Origin: Mannheimia glucosida
GTDB lineage: Bacteria > Pseudomonadota > Gammaproteobacteria > Enterobacterales > Pasteurellaceae
Direction: 5' to 3'
Length of the DNA: 64,000 nt
Assembly (NCBI RefSeq): GCF_046267875.1
Contig: NZ_CP176502.1
Coordinates: forward strand, 124,001 to 188,000
The number at the start of each line of letters is the position of its first letter. Positions within the stretch are counted from its first letter, which is position 1. The translations under genes were made by a program, and so were the position numbers. Positions 49,760 to 58,877 of the stretch are shown piece after piece. The notes under the pieces were generated by a model. That model searched no databases and had not been told where the DNA came from. It was given only the letters and a program-made list of their open reading frames with translations.

Positions 49760-50770
49760 CTACTGTGGGTATTTCTGCTCAAAATTCTCAATTTCTTTCT
49801 GCATTTCCGCAATCAGCGTTTGTTCAGAGGGGAGGTAAAGTTGGTATTGGCTGGCAAAAATTTTATTCTGATTTTCAGGTAGCGAAAATTTTACCACCGC
49901 ATCATTTTTATCGGCACAAAGCAAAACACCAATAGTGGCATTTTCGTGCGGCAGTTTTTCAACTCGGTCAAAATAATTGACGTACATTTGTAGTTGCCCC
50001 AAATCTTGATGGGTGAGCTTGTGAGTTTTGATTTCAAAAATTACAAAACATTGAAGTAAACGGTTATAACAAATCAAATCGACAAAAAAATCATCACCGT
50101 CCAGGTGCAAACGCTTTTGGCGTGCAACAAACGAGAAACCGTTACCCAGCTCTAATAAAAAGTCTTGCAAATGGGTAATAATGGCTTGCTCTAAATCCTT
50201 TTCGTAATAGGCACTTTCCCGTTTTAGTCCTAGAAATTCCAACACCATCGGGTCTTTAATGATCTGTTTCGGATCAACCGGCTGCTGCTCATTTCTGGCA
50301 ACAGCAAGCACACTTTCCTTATCATTACTGAGCAATAATCGCTCGTATAAACTGCTGTTAATTTGCCGTTCCAGCTGGCGTGAACTCCAGTTATTCTTAC
50401 AACTTTCAGCCAAATAAAATTCCCGTTTGTCAGAATCGGAGATTTGAATTAGACGACGATATTGTGTCCAATTCAATTGCGACCGCAGTGCGGTCGCAAT
50501 TGGAAACGCACGATAAAACTGGCGATAACGCTCTAATTGACGGCTACAAAAACCACTTCCAAATTCTGGCTCAAGCTCTTTTGCGAGCATTTTAATCAGG
50601 TATGTTCCATAATCAGCACGCTCCTGCCCTTGTTGCTCCTGTTCAAAAATCCGTTTTCCGATGTGCCAATACATCAGCACACGTTGGAAATCGACTGCCC
50701 GAACGGCATTTTCACGGGCTTGAGCAATAATTTGCTTAATGTCTTGGATCATTGTTGTTTCTATTAACAT
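49760..50770 (-). CDS. DUF1016/YhcG-family protein with PD-(D/E)xK nuclease-like domain
   Basis: A 336-residue protein with two parts. The N-terminal DUF1016_N region (about 8-160) has VLMYWHIGKRIFEQEQQG and the GFCSRQLERYRQFYRAFP block. The C-terminal YhcG domain has the nuclease-like core DDFFVDLICYNRLLQCFVIF-EIKTHK, then GQLQMYVNYFD; D, E and K of the PD-(D/E)xK site appear intact. Family members are often accessory and sit near restriction or mobile genes; the function is unproven. It is an intruder in the ubiE-ubiJ-ubiB operon. The start at 50770 has a strong GGAGG, but a hairpin seals it. Confidence 0.85.
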   Translation of the reverse strand: MLIETTMIQDIKQIIAQARENAVRAVDFQRVLMYWHIGKRIFEQEQQGQERADYGTYLIKMLAKELEPEFGSGFCSRQLERYRQFYRAFPIATALRSQLNWTQYRRLIQISDSDKREFYLAESCKNNWSSRQLERQINSSLYERLLLSNDKESVLAVARNEQQPVDPKQIIKDPMVLEFLGLKRESAYYEKDLEQAIITHLQDFLLELGNGFSFVARQKRLHLDGDDFFVDLICYNRLLQCFVIFEIKTHKLTHQDLGQLQMYVNYFDRVEKLPHENATIGVLLCADKNDAVVKFSLPENQNKIFASQYQLYLPSEQTLIAEMQKEIENFEQKYPQ

Positions 50771-50774
50771 AAAA

Positions 50775-50817
50775 GCCTCCGTTTTGAATTAAGTTTATGC
50801 TTAATCTATACGGAGGC
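50775..50817 (-). promoter_or_regulatory. Hairpin that pairs the Shine-Dalgarno of the DUF1016 gene
   Basis: On the minus strand GCCTCCG (50811-50817) pairs with CGGAGGC (50775-50781), which contains the whole GGAGG Shine-Dalgarno; inside is a second helix, ATTAAG/CTTAAT (50088-type positions 50788-50793 with 50800-50805). The ATG follows six bases after the SD. The structure should block ribosome binding unless melted or remodelled. Confidence 0.65.
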
Positions 50818-50855
50818 AATTTCTTTCACTCAACTTTTCGAGCCATATCACAATT

Positions 50856-51488
50856 TTATTTTGTTAAATTTAATTTTGAGAATTTTTGCTCTAATTTAAC
50901 CGCTTGTTGGGCTAGTTCTTCAACTTGGTCGTAGAAATTCACTGCTTGCAGGCGATGCACCAACACCGGTCTTTCTTGGATTAAATTCTCAACCAAATGT
51001 TGATTATTTTGCTCAAATTGGGCTTTTATTTTGCCTAGCACTTTTTTGGCGAGATCGGTGCTAGTTTGAGCCACCACATCACCGACAAAAGGTGAAAGCA
51101 GCTCGGCAGGGTCTTTTTCGAGCTGTTCAAGTAATGCGGTGAAATGTTGCAACACTTGAATATCGCCCGTTAGCACCAATGATTTATCATTAATCAGCTC
51201 GGTTAATTTCTGTTTATCCGCCAGTTTCGGTAGGGTGTCAAATGCCAATTGTACTGCACAATCTGCCTCGCCCTCGTAGTTGCCAAGCCAATCGGTTCGG
51301 TTTTCGCTAAACAACACAAAAAAGTCGATTTTAGGCGAAGTTAGGGCAATTTTTAGTACCTTTCCGGACAATTTCTTCAAATTCAGCTCAATATGAGGCG
51401 AACGTTTAAGTAACGCATTAAAAGCGATTTCAATCAAGCCAAAGGTAAATTGTGGCAGCATTAATTGTTGTTTTAAATTATTTAACAT
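50856..51488 (-). CDS. ubiJ: Ubiquinone biosynthesis accessory factor UbiJ, SCP2 domain
   Basis: UbiJ is a cytosolic scaffold of the Ubi complex with an SCP2-type lipid-binding domain at its N-terminal half, which holds ubiquinone intermediates. The 210-residue protein has FGLIEIAFNALLKRSPHIEL, the core KIALTSPKIDFFVLFSENRT, and a C-terminal coiled region. It follows ubiE but with a 147-bp gap full of palindromic repeats instead of the close spacing in E. coli. Confidence 0.9.
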   Translation of the reverse strand: MLNNLKQQLMLPQFTFGLIEIAFNALLKRSPHIELNLKKLSGKVLKIALTSPKIDFFVLFSENRTDWLGNYEGEADCAVQLAFDTLPKLADKQKLTELINDKSLVLTGDIQVLQHFTALLEQLEKDPAELLSPFVGDVVAQTSTDLAKKVLGKIKAQFEQNNQHLVENLIQERPVLVHRLQAVNFYDQVEELAQQAVKLEQKFSKLNLTK

Positions 51489-51502
51489 TAGTACCTACTT
51501 AC

Positions 51503-51524
51503 ACTCTTCCCTTGTGGGAGAGAG
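51503..51524. repeat. Dispersed palindromic element, half copy (CTCTCTCCC type)
   Basis: CTCTTCCC-TTGT-GGGAGAGAG, the palindrome part of the element at 3784-3848, in inverted orientation to the neighbouring copy at 51562-51620. Confidence 0.65.
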
Positions 51525-51561
51525 GAATATTTGCAAAATATTGAATAAATATGACCGCTTG

Positions 51562-51620
51562 CCCTCTCTCTGCTTATTTCACTAGCTCATAAGCTGTCTC
51601 TCTCCCACAAGGGGAGAGAG
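51562..51620. repeat. Dispersed palindromic element, copy 2 (CTCTCTCCC type)
   Basis: CCCTCTCTCTG (51562-51572), a 25-bp spacer unrelated to copy 1, then CTCTCTCCC (51598-51606) and GGGAGAGAG (51612-51620) around ACAAG. It lies between ubiE and ubiJ. Confidence 0.7.
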
Positions 51621-51635
51621 TCATTTAAGAGAAAA

Positions 51636-52436
51636 CTAAAATTTATAACCTCGATGTAGTGCCACAATACCGGCACTTAAGTTGTAGTAATTCACGCTTT
51701 CAAAACCGGCTTGCTCCATCATTGCTTTTAGCTCGTCTTGTTTCGGGTGCATTCGGATAGATTCAGCTAAATAGCGGTAACTTTCAGCATCATTCACTAC
51801 CACTTCGCCCACTTTCGGCAAAATGTTAAAGGAGTAGAAATTATAAAGCTGGCTGATTGGGTCGATAATCGGTTTTGAGAACTCTAAAACAAGTAAGCGA
51901 CCGCCCGGTTTTAACACTCTGAACATTGAACGCAACGCTTTGTCTTTATCGGTGACATTACGTAAACCAAAACTAATCACAATGCAATCAAAAGTGTTAT
52001 CAGCAAAAGGCAAGCATTCGGCATTCGCTTGAACGTAGCTCACATTTCCAACCACGCCTAAATTGCGTAATTTTTCCCGCCCGACTTCCAACATTGAGCT
52101 GTTAATATCGGCTAAAATCACCTCACCACTTTCACCAACAATGCGAGAGAATTTTGCAGTAAAATCGCCCGTGCCACCGGCAAGATCCAGCACTTTTTGC
52201 CCTTTACGTACACCGCTACAATCAATAGTAAAGCGTTTCCACACCCGATGAATGCCAAAAGAAAGCAAATCGTTCATTAGGTCATATTTGCCTGCCACCG
52301 AGTGAAACACATTCGCTACAAGTTGCTGTTTTTCTTCTTTCGCTACGGTTTTAAAACCGAAGTGGGTAGTTTCTGCCGATTGTTGCACTTCTTGTTGCAC
52401 TTCATCTTTAGGTGCTAATTGTTCTACATCGCTCAT
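51636..52436 (-). CDS. ubiE: Ubiquinone/menaquinone C-methyltransferase UbiE
   Basis: UbiE methylates the ring carbon in both ubiquinone and menaquinone synthesis using S-adenosylmethionine. The motifs are VAGKYDLMNDLLSFGIHRVW, the SAM site VLDLAGGTGDFTAKF, and the family signature RVLKPGGRLLVLEFSKP. The ATG at 52436 gives 266 residues. With menB in the same window it supports a menaquinone as well as ubiquinone pathway. An inverted uptake-signal-like pair lies just upstream (about 52481-52535). Confidence 0.96.
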   Translation of the reverse strand: MSDVEQLAPKDEVQQEVQQSAETTHFGFKTVAKEEKQQLVANVFHSVAGKYDLMNDLLSFGIHRVWKRFTIDCSGVRKGQKVLDLAGGTGDFTAKFSRIVGESGEVILADINSSMLEVGREKLRNLGVVGNVSYVQANAECLPFADNTFDCIVISFGLRNVTDKDKALRSMFRVLKPGGRLLVLEFSKPIIDPISQLYNFYSFNILPKVGEVVVNDAESYRYLAESIRMHPKQDELKAMMEQAGFESVNYYNLSAGIVALHRGYKF

Positions 52437-52653
52437 TTTCTTGTCTCTAGTTGCAAAATTTAGGCGTAACCATAGCAAAAAAGCGGTCGTTTTTCTTTAA
52501 TTTTTTGCAAATTTTCTTAAGTAAATAACCGCTTTCTTGACTAGAAAAGCCAAATTCTGTAACATTCGCACACTATTTTTTCTTGAGGATTACACATTTT
52601 GGACAGTCATAGTCGATACTTACCCGTTTAACCTATCTTGTCTAACCTCAATG

Positions 52654-52672
52654 TTACCGACAAGGTCGGTAA
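52654..52672. promoter_or_regulatory. Perfect palindrome in the corA upstream region
   Basis: TTACCGAC-AAG-GTCGGTAA, an 8-bp dyad about 60 bp before the corA ATG. It lacks a T run and may be an operator or leader stem. Confidence 0.45.
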
Positions 52673-52732
52673 TGCTCGCCTAGTATCTTTGTTCCTTTTT
52701 GTTCCAAGCCTCCTAACTATTTGGAGCTAAAC

Positions 52733-53686
52733 ATGATCCGTGCTTTTGGACTAGATAACGCACGTTTAATCAGCGTTGATGAAACTAACCCAACTTTATT
52801 AAATGATGCGATTTGGATTGATCTCATCGATCCATCAGAAGCTGAACGAACCGTATTAGAAAACCGCTTAGACCAAACGCTCGCTGAAGAACGTGAATTG
52901 GAAGACTTAGAGGCGTCTGCCCGTTTTTTTGAAGATGAAGACGGTTTGCACCTGCATTCTTTCTTTTACTGTTTAGATGATGACGATTACGCTGATATCG
53001 CCACCGTTGCCTTCACTATTCGTGACGGGCGTTTGTTTACCTTGCGTGATCGGGATTTACCCGCATTTCGCTTGTATCGAATGCGTTCCCGCCGTGAGAA
53101 ATTGATTGATAGCAACGCCTATGAACTCTTACTCGATTTATTTGAGACCAAAATCGAGCAGCTCGCAGACGTAATCGAAGAAGTTTATGCCGACTTAGAA
53201 AAATTAAGTCGGGTTATTCTAAACGGTCAGCAAGAAAATGAGAATTTCAATGATGCCCTTTCTCGCTTAACTGAATTTGAAGATGCAAGTTCAAAAGTGC
53301 GTTTATGTTTGATGGACACGCAACGGGCGTTAAGTTTCTTACTGCGTAAAACCCGTTTGCCGAATAATCAGCTAGAACAAGCCCGTGATATTATGCGAGA
53401 TATTGAATCTCTGCAACCGCACAATGAATCCTTGTTCCAAAAAGTGAATTTTTTAATGCAAGCGGCAATGGGTTATATCAATATTGAGCAGAACCGAATT
53501 ATGAAATTCTTCTCGGTGGTGTCAGTGATGTTCCTACCTGCTACGCTGGTTGCTTCTACTTACGGTATGAACTTTGAATTTATGCCGGAACTTCATTTCC
53601 AATATGGCTACCCAATGGCGATTGGTTTAATGATTGTTGCCGCCTCCGCTCCTTATCTTTATTTTAAACGTAAAGGTTGGTTATAA
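52733..53686 (+). CDS. corA: Magnesium/cobalt transporter CorA
   Basis: CorA is a pentameric inner-membrane channel for magnesium, also passing cobalt and nickel. The long acidic and helical cytoplasmic domain leads to two C-terminal membrane helices; the signature YGMN lies after the first (TYGMNFEFMPEL), and the C-terminus ends in the basic YFKRKGWL. The ATG at 52733 gives 317 residues (E. coli 316) and follows TTGGAGCTAAAC. The 250-bp region upstream holds a palindrome but no recognised leader peptide. Confidence 0.96.
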   Translation: MIRAFGLDNARLISVDETNPTLLNDAIWIDLIDPSEAERTVLENRLDQTLAEERELEDLEASARFFEDEDGLHLHSFFYCLDDDDYADIATVAFTIRDGRLFTLRDRDLPAFRLYRMRSRREKLIDSNAYELLLDLFETKIEQLADVIEEVYADLEKLSRVILNGQQENENFNDALSRLTEFEDASSKVRLCLMDTQRALSFLLRKTRLPNNQLEQARDIMRDIESLQPHNESLFQKVNFLMQAAMGYINIEQNRIMKFFSVVSVMFLPATLVASTYGMNFEFMPELHFQYGYPMAIGLMIVAASAPYLYFKRKGWL

Positions 53687-53834
53687 TTTATTTTTAAAGC
53701 CTATAGTTGAATAACTTAGGCTTTCTTATTTTAATGAATATGTTCACCTCTAAAAACAAATAAAGATTAAAACTGTTTACCTATTATTTATTCACATATA
53801 TACTGTGAGATATTCCTTTCATAGGAGATCTATT

Positions 53835-55640
53835 ATGCTAAGTAAGCTACAACGCTTTACCTTAATGATAAAAAGCACCATCATTAAGCATCCATTGGAA
53901 ATTTTATTCGTTACTTACGTCACGATTTTACTAATTAATAACGTAAGCGACTACGAATTAATTAGACACTTTCGAAATTTAATTGCACTTTCCCCTATTT
54001 GTTTTATTTTACTTTACCTTATACGCGATACCAAAGCTTATTGGTTATTCACCCCAATTCCAATAGCGACTGCCTTTTTCTTTGATCAAATTAATCTGAC
54101 ATTATTAGAAGATTCTCGTTATTGGGCTACCATAGTTTGTGCATTTCTTTGTTTGCTTAGTCAATATTGGCACAAAAACAACCATTATTTTGTAGCCGAA
54201 ACCACTAATAAATTAGCCAACATTACCTTTGCTACCGTTTTATCTGGCATTATTTTTGCAACGTTGAGTGCTATTACCATAGCCATTATTGTATTATTTG
54301 ATTTAAATAAACAAAACAGCTTTCATATTTTTGAAAAATTCGGCATTTTTTCTAGTTTTTGGGCATTCCCTGTTTTATTTTTAACTCTTGAACAACAGAC
54401 TACCAATGATTCTAGATATCTAAACCGCATTAGTGAAATGTTACTAAACTGGATTTTGTCTCCGGCATTAATTATCTACACAGCAATTATTTATGCTTAT
54501 GTCATTTTTATTGCGACTAAGGGTAAAATGCCTGATGGAATTGTTGCAAATGTCGCACTTCCCTATTTAGCTTTCGGCCTCGCTATACAAGCGGTACAAT
54601 TATTACTAAAAAATGCAAAATGGCAGTGGTTTTATTCTCACTTTGCCTATTTAGCACTTTTGCCGTTAACATTAATTTGGTATGCCATCTATATTCGCTT
54701 CAGCCATTATGGCTTAACTGAAACCCGTATTTATTTAGTGATTGGTACAATAACCTTATCTATTTGCTATACCTTATTACTATTTAAGCAGTTGGCGCAA
54801 TATCGTCTCTTTTCTGCAGTGTCGATAGCAATTATTTTAATTTCAGTGTTTATTTTAGATCCGAAAACAGTTGCGCTTAAAGATCAAACCAAGCGGTTGG
54901 ACAACTATTTGCTAAAACACAAATTATTAGATGTAAATAACAAAATCAGCACAAAAGCTGTACTTAAATACCAAGAATCATTAAATGAAAACCGAGATGA
55001 AGCCGAATATTTTTATTCAATGCTCCACTATGTTGCCAGAGGAATGCCTGCTGCACAATTTAAAGAGAAATATGGCGTAAATTCAAGCTACGATTTAATG
55101 AGTGAAATAAGAGAAAGAAATACTGACCCACGTTATTTTGAAGCTACTAATTCTGAGCTGGTTCGCTTAACTAAAGCAGATATGGCAAATGCTCGTGAAT
55201 ATATTATATTTAGTAGCCAATTATATCGGCCTAATTCATTTTCCCATCAAAAAATAGAAAATAAGCTATGCCAAAAACTCCTTTCTCAAGGTTATCATTT
55301 TGAGGGGAATATATTAAATATTGAGTATCAATACACAGAAACAGCTCAAGAATGCTCTTCAATAACACAAGCCCCCACTGAATTTGTTATCTACTTTAAA
55401 GGACTTGGGGCTACTATTGAATTTAACATTAATGATATTTTGAAAAAGATCTTTGCCAAACATCATTTATCTATTACCCAGCAACACAAAACTGAGGTTT
55501 TAGAAAAGATTAAGGGCGATTTACTCAAAATGGATTTAGGAAATTCGGTACTTGGGCTTAGACATATTGAGTTAAAATTTGAAGACAATATCGGTTATAT
55601 AGTAGAAAGTATTAATACACAATATATTATGCTCAAATAA
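53835..55640 (+). CDS. DUF4153-like large membrane protein of unknown function
   Basis: A 601-residue protein whose first 340 residues hold about ten hydrophobic membrane segments, followed by a 250-residue hydrophilic C-terminal domain rich in Lys, Asn and Glu. The membrane part resembles DUF4153 proteins. The base composition is noticeably AT-rich compared with neighbours, as often seen in poorly conserved genes. The ATG at 53835 follows ATAGGAGAT; the frame back to 53805 is not needed. It stands alone between corA and lacZ with its own terminator. No function can be assigned. Confidence 0.65.
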   Translation: MLSKLQRFTLMIKSTIIKHPLEILFVTYVTILLINNVSDYELIRHFRNLIALSPICFILLYLIRDTKAYWLFTPIPIATAFFFDQINLTLLEDSRYWATIVCAFLCLLSQYWHKNNHYFVAETTNKLANITFATVLSGIIFATLSAITIAIIVLFDLNKQNSFHIFEKFGIFSSFWAFPVLFLTLEQQTTNDSRYLNRISEMLLNWILSPALIIYTAIIYAYVIFIATKGKMPDGIVANVALPYLAFGLAIQAVQLLLKNAKWQWFYSHFAYLALLPLTLIWYAIYIRFSHYGLTETRIYLVIGTITLSICYTLLLFKQLAQYRLFSAVSIAIILISVFILDPKTVALKDQTKRLDNYLLKHKLLDVNNKISTKAVLKYQESLNENRDEAEYFYSMLHYVARGMPAAQFKEKYGVNSSYDLMSEIRERNTDPRYFEATNSELVRLTKADMANAREYIIFSSQLYRPNSFSHQKIENKLCQKLLSQGYHFEGNILNIEYQYTETAQECSSITQAPTEFVIYFKGLGATIEFNINDILKKIFAKHHLSITQQHKTEVLEKIKGDLLKMDLGNSVLGLRHIELKFEDNIGYIVESINTQYIMLK

Positions 55641-55648
55641 TAAAGGAG

Positions 55649-55678
55649 ATGCTCGTTCAAATTTAATTGAACGAGCAT
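55649..55678 (+). terminator. Terminator after the DUF4153-like gene
   Basis: A perfect 12-bp stem (ATGCTCGTTCAA / TTGAACGAGCAT) with a 6-nt loop and TTTTTCG. Confidence 0.85.
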
Positions 55679-55684
55679 TTTTCG

Positions 55685-58600
55685 TTAAAAACTCAATTTG
55701 AGCAGCCACTCAAAATTGGTTTCATTTAACCGATACTGCTCTTTCAAGCTCGGGCCGCAGGAATTTGAACCGATACCGCTCATTTTGTAATCCACACACA
55801 ATATCGTTGAGCCACTTTCTTGTAACTCATAACTATGGGTTTTAGTGGTCAACTCTTCCTGAGTATAAGACGAAAGGTTAAAGCTAAACGGCTGTTCCGC
55901 CACAATAGCGAGATCTTGTGCTTTCACATAATGCGTGCCGAAATGGCTACCGTTTTCTTGCGGTTTGAGGTAATCCGTGTGGTTTTCTCTCGCATTGAGG
56001 CGATAAATGCCGAGCTTTGCCAAATGGTGTTTATCAATATAACTTTCCCGCTCGCCATAGCCAAAATATTCTACTTGGTTATTGGCTTTATTGAGGAAGA
56101 AACGCAAACCAAAGCGAGGCAAAAACGGTAAATGTGGCGGGCGTTGGGCTTTGACTTTTATCGTGATTTCGCCTGTGGGCGAGATATGATAAACCACTTC
56201 CAGCGTTAAAATGCGGCTTTGAGCGGTAGCTACAATGCTACATTCCGCCACAATGGTAACGCCGTTTTCATCTTGGGTAAGCTCAGAACGATAAGCCCGT
56301 GTGTAGCATTTATCGTAACCTGCTTTTTGCCAAAACTCTCGAATTAAACGGTCGTTATCGGTTGGGGCTCGCCAAATATTGAAATCCAACGGTTGCTCAA
56401 TTACCGCCTCGCCGTTTTTCTCAATCCGGCTGAAAATGCCTTTGAGTTTATCGAAAGTGTAGCGATAGTCGCCGTGTTGAATCTGCCATTCATTTGCAAA
56501 ATCTTGCACAAAAATGACCGCTTGCGGGCGTGGCTCAAGGGCTGGAGCAACCATCGCTTGATTCAGCGTGATTTGATCAAAGCCTAAGTGATGCCCTTTT
56601 TCCAACAGAGCCGTGCTTTCATTTAAAGAATAATCAAGGGTTAAAAGCTGTAATTTTCCGTTAGGCTCGGGCAGAGTTATCGGTAAACAAGCGGTCTGAT
56701 TTGGCTGACAATTTACCAAACATTGCCCTTGCAGGGTGGTTTCGCCGTTTTCGCTGAAACAGTAATGTACGGTGAGATAATCAGCTAAATCGGTGAAATC
56801 CAACTGATTTTTCAGCCAAATTTTGCCCGCTTTTAATTCAGCTCGCACCGGGCGGTTCACATTTTTCACTTCTAACAAATTACTGTGTGGCACACGCTGT
56901 TGGGAAACTAAGCCGTCCATACAGAAATTGCCATCGTGCAAGGTTTCGCCGAAATCGCCGCCATAGCCGTATTTTTCGGCATTTGGCTCGGAACTTGGAA
57001 GCAGTGGAGCGTGGTCACACCATTCCCACACAAAGCCACCGCACGCACCGCTGTAGCGTTGAAAGGTTTGCCAATAATCTTCCATATCTCCACTTGAATT
57101 GCCCATTGCGTGAGAATATTCACACAAGATAAAAGGTTTGTGGTTGGCAGGGTCGGCAAAATATTCCTCTAACCGCTCGGTGCTTGGGTACATCTCGCTG
57201 TATAAATCGAGGTTTGATAGATCGTTTTGATGTGCCGAATGTTGGTAAATTGAGCCTTCGTAGTGAGTTAAGCGGCTCGGATCCCGCTGTTTTACCCAAC
57301 AGGCTGCGGCTTCAAAATTTTCACCAAAGCCGGATTCATTACCAAGTGACCAAATAATGACCGAAGTGCGGTTTTTGTCTCTTTCTACATTGGCAATGTT
57401 GCGATCTAAAATCGCCTGTTTGAACAGCGGATCTCTTGCAAAATAACAGAAATTATCGACCGCTTGTTGGCGAATTTCTTCCTGCTTGTTCGGGTTTGGC
57501 ACATTGAGAAAAATGCTGTTTTCCGGGCTTTCAATATACACCGCACTGGAGCCGTGCGATTCAACATCACTTTCGGCAATCAGGTAAAAACCGAGCTGAT
57601 CGCACAATTCACTAAACCACGGAGCGTTCGGGTAATGGGCGGTGCGAATGGCGTTGATGTTATGGGCTTTCATTAAGCGTAAATCCGCCAGTGCTTGCTC
57701 ACGGCTAATGCTGTAGCCGGTTTTCGGGTCGGAATCGTGGCGGTTTACCCCTTTAAATTTAATCGGGGTGTTGTTGAATAGTAGCACGCCATTTTCCACA
57801 CGGATCTGACGAAAGCCGATTTTTTGCTCGATGATTTCGTTTTGGTAGCTCAAGCGTAGGCTGTAGAGTGTCGGATCTTCAGCATTCCACAACTGTAAAT
57901 TGCAAATTTCTTGGCAAAAATCACCGCTTGTTTGCTCGCAGACTAAGCGGTTTTCAGGGTCGAAAAGTTGAAAATGCACGGCTTCGGTTCGGGCGGAAAA
58001 TTGTGTTTCCACCTTGAGTTCTGCCTTTGAAAGATCGGTGTTTAACTGGTAGCGGATAAAGAAATCTTGCAGGTAGTTTTGCTCACGTTCCAAAATATAG
58101 ACATCACGGAAAATGCCCGACATTCGGAATTTGTCTTGATCTTCCAAATAACTGCCATCACACCATTTTAGTACCACCACGACGAGGCTGTTTTTGCCCT
58201 GTTTAAGCTGTTGAGTGATGTCAAATTCATTGGTGCTGTGGCTGATTTGTCCGTAGCCGACAAATTTGCCGTTTAAATAGACAAACAGGCACGAATCCAC
58301 GCCCTCAAAATTCAGCAAATAGCGTTTGTTGGATTTGGGGTTAAACGTAATCTCACGCTGATACACTCCGCAAGGGTTTTGGTGTGGGACATAAGGCGGA
58401 TCAAACGGAATCGGGTAATTGATATTAGTGTATTGATGGGCATCAAAGCCTTGAGTTTGCCAGTTAGACGGCACGGGGATTGTATGAGCAAATGTAACGT
58501 TGAGGAAATCCTCAGGCAGATCGTGCAGGCTTGGATAGAAATTAAAATTCCAATCGCCATTTAGCAAAGTAAAGAGTTCAGATTGTTCCCGTTCCAACTG

Positions 58601-58702
58601 ATTCGGTGTTTGCCCTTTGGCAAACGGAATAAAATAAGCGTGGTGTGGCGTGGTATTAAGGTGCAACACGCTCGGGTCTTGGTAGTAATTCAGTAACGAC
58701 AT
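55685..58702 (-). CDS. lacZ: Beta-galactosidase, GH2 family
   Basis: LacZ hydrolyses lactose and other beta-galactosides. The 1005-residue protein has the GH2 layout: jelly-roll N-terminus (WQTQGFDAHQYTNINYPIPF), the TIM barrel with the acid/base Glu in IIWSLGNESGFGENF and the nucleophile Glu in FILCEYSHAMGNSSG, and the C-terminal beta-galactosidase small-chain domain. The ATG at 58702 (after AGGGCTTTT) is chosen over 58765. No lacI, lacY or other sugar genes are adjacent, so uptake must come from elsewhere. A perfect CRP site sits about 88 bp upstream. Several uptake signals are inside. Confidence 0.95.
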   Translation of the reverse strand: MSLLNYYQDPSVLHLNTTPHHAYFIPFAKGQTPNQLEREQSELFTLLNGDWNFNFYPSLHDLPEDFLNVTFAHTIPVPSNWQTQGFDAHQYTNINYPIPFDPPYVPHQNPCGVYQREITFNPKSNKRYLLNFEGVDSCLFVYLNGKFVGYGQISHSTNEFDITQQLKQGKNSLVVVVLKWCDGSYLEDQDKFRMSGIFRDVYILEREQNYLQDFFIRYQLNTDLSKAELKVETQFSARTEAVHFQLFDPENRLVCEQTSGDFCQEICNLQLWNAEDPTLYSLRLSYQNEIIEQKIGFRQIRVENGVLLFNNTPIKFKGVNRHDSDPKTGYSISREQALADLRLMKAHNINAIRTAHYPNAPWFSELCDQLGFYLIAESDVESHGSSAVYIESPENSIFLNVPNPNKQEEIRQQAVDNFCYFARDPLFKQAILDRNIANVERDKNRTSVIIWSLGNESGFGENFEAAACWVKQRDPSRLTHYEGSIYQHSAHQNDLSNLDLYSEMYPSTERLEEYFADPANHKPFILCEYSHAMGNSSGDMEDYWQTFQRYSGACGGFVWEWCDHAPLLPSSEPNAEKYGYGGDFGETLHDGNFCMDGLVSQQRVPHSNLLEVKNVNRPVRAELKAGKIWLKNQLDFTDLADYLTVHYCFSENGETTLQGQCLVNCQPNQTACLPITLPEPNGKLQLLTLDYSLNESTALLEKGHHLGFDQITLNQAMVAPALEPRPQAVIFVQDFANEWQIQHGDYRYTFDKLKGIFSRIEKNGEAVIEQPLDFNIWRAPTDNDRLIREFWQKAGYDKCYTRAYRSELTQDENGVTIVAECSIVATAQSRILTLEVVYHISPTGEITIKVKAQRPPHLPFLPRFGLRFFLNKANNQVEYFGYGERESYIDKHHLAKLGIYRLNARENHTDYLKPQENGSHFGTHYVKAQDLAIVAEQPFSFNLSSYTQEELTTKTHSYELQESGSTILCVDYKMSGIGSNSCGPSLKEQYRLNETNFEWLLKLSF

Positions 58703-58782
58703 AAAAGCCCTATGATCAAAAAGATATAAATACGAATACTTTAATTCTCTTATAAAATAGGGCAATTAACTATGTGAAAAAT

Positions 58783-58798
58783 TGTGAGGCGGATCACA
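58783..58798. promoter_or_regulatory. Perfect CRP site between lacZ and menB
   Basis: TGTGA-GGCGGA-TCACA. A -10-like TATTTT on the minus strand (58754-58759) puts the centre near -43 for lacZ, close to the class II position. It is about 87 bp before the menB ATG and could act on both. Confidence 0.8.
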
Positions 58799-58877
58799 AA
58801 ATAATTTCCTCACCTTTTTCCTCCGATTCCGTTATAATCACAAGAATTTTTTATGTCATTTTTCAAGGAATTTACCA

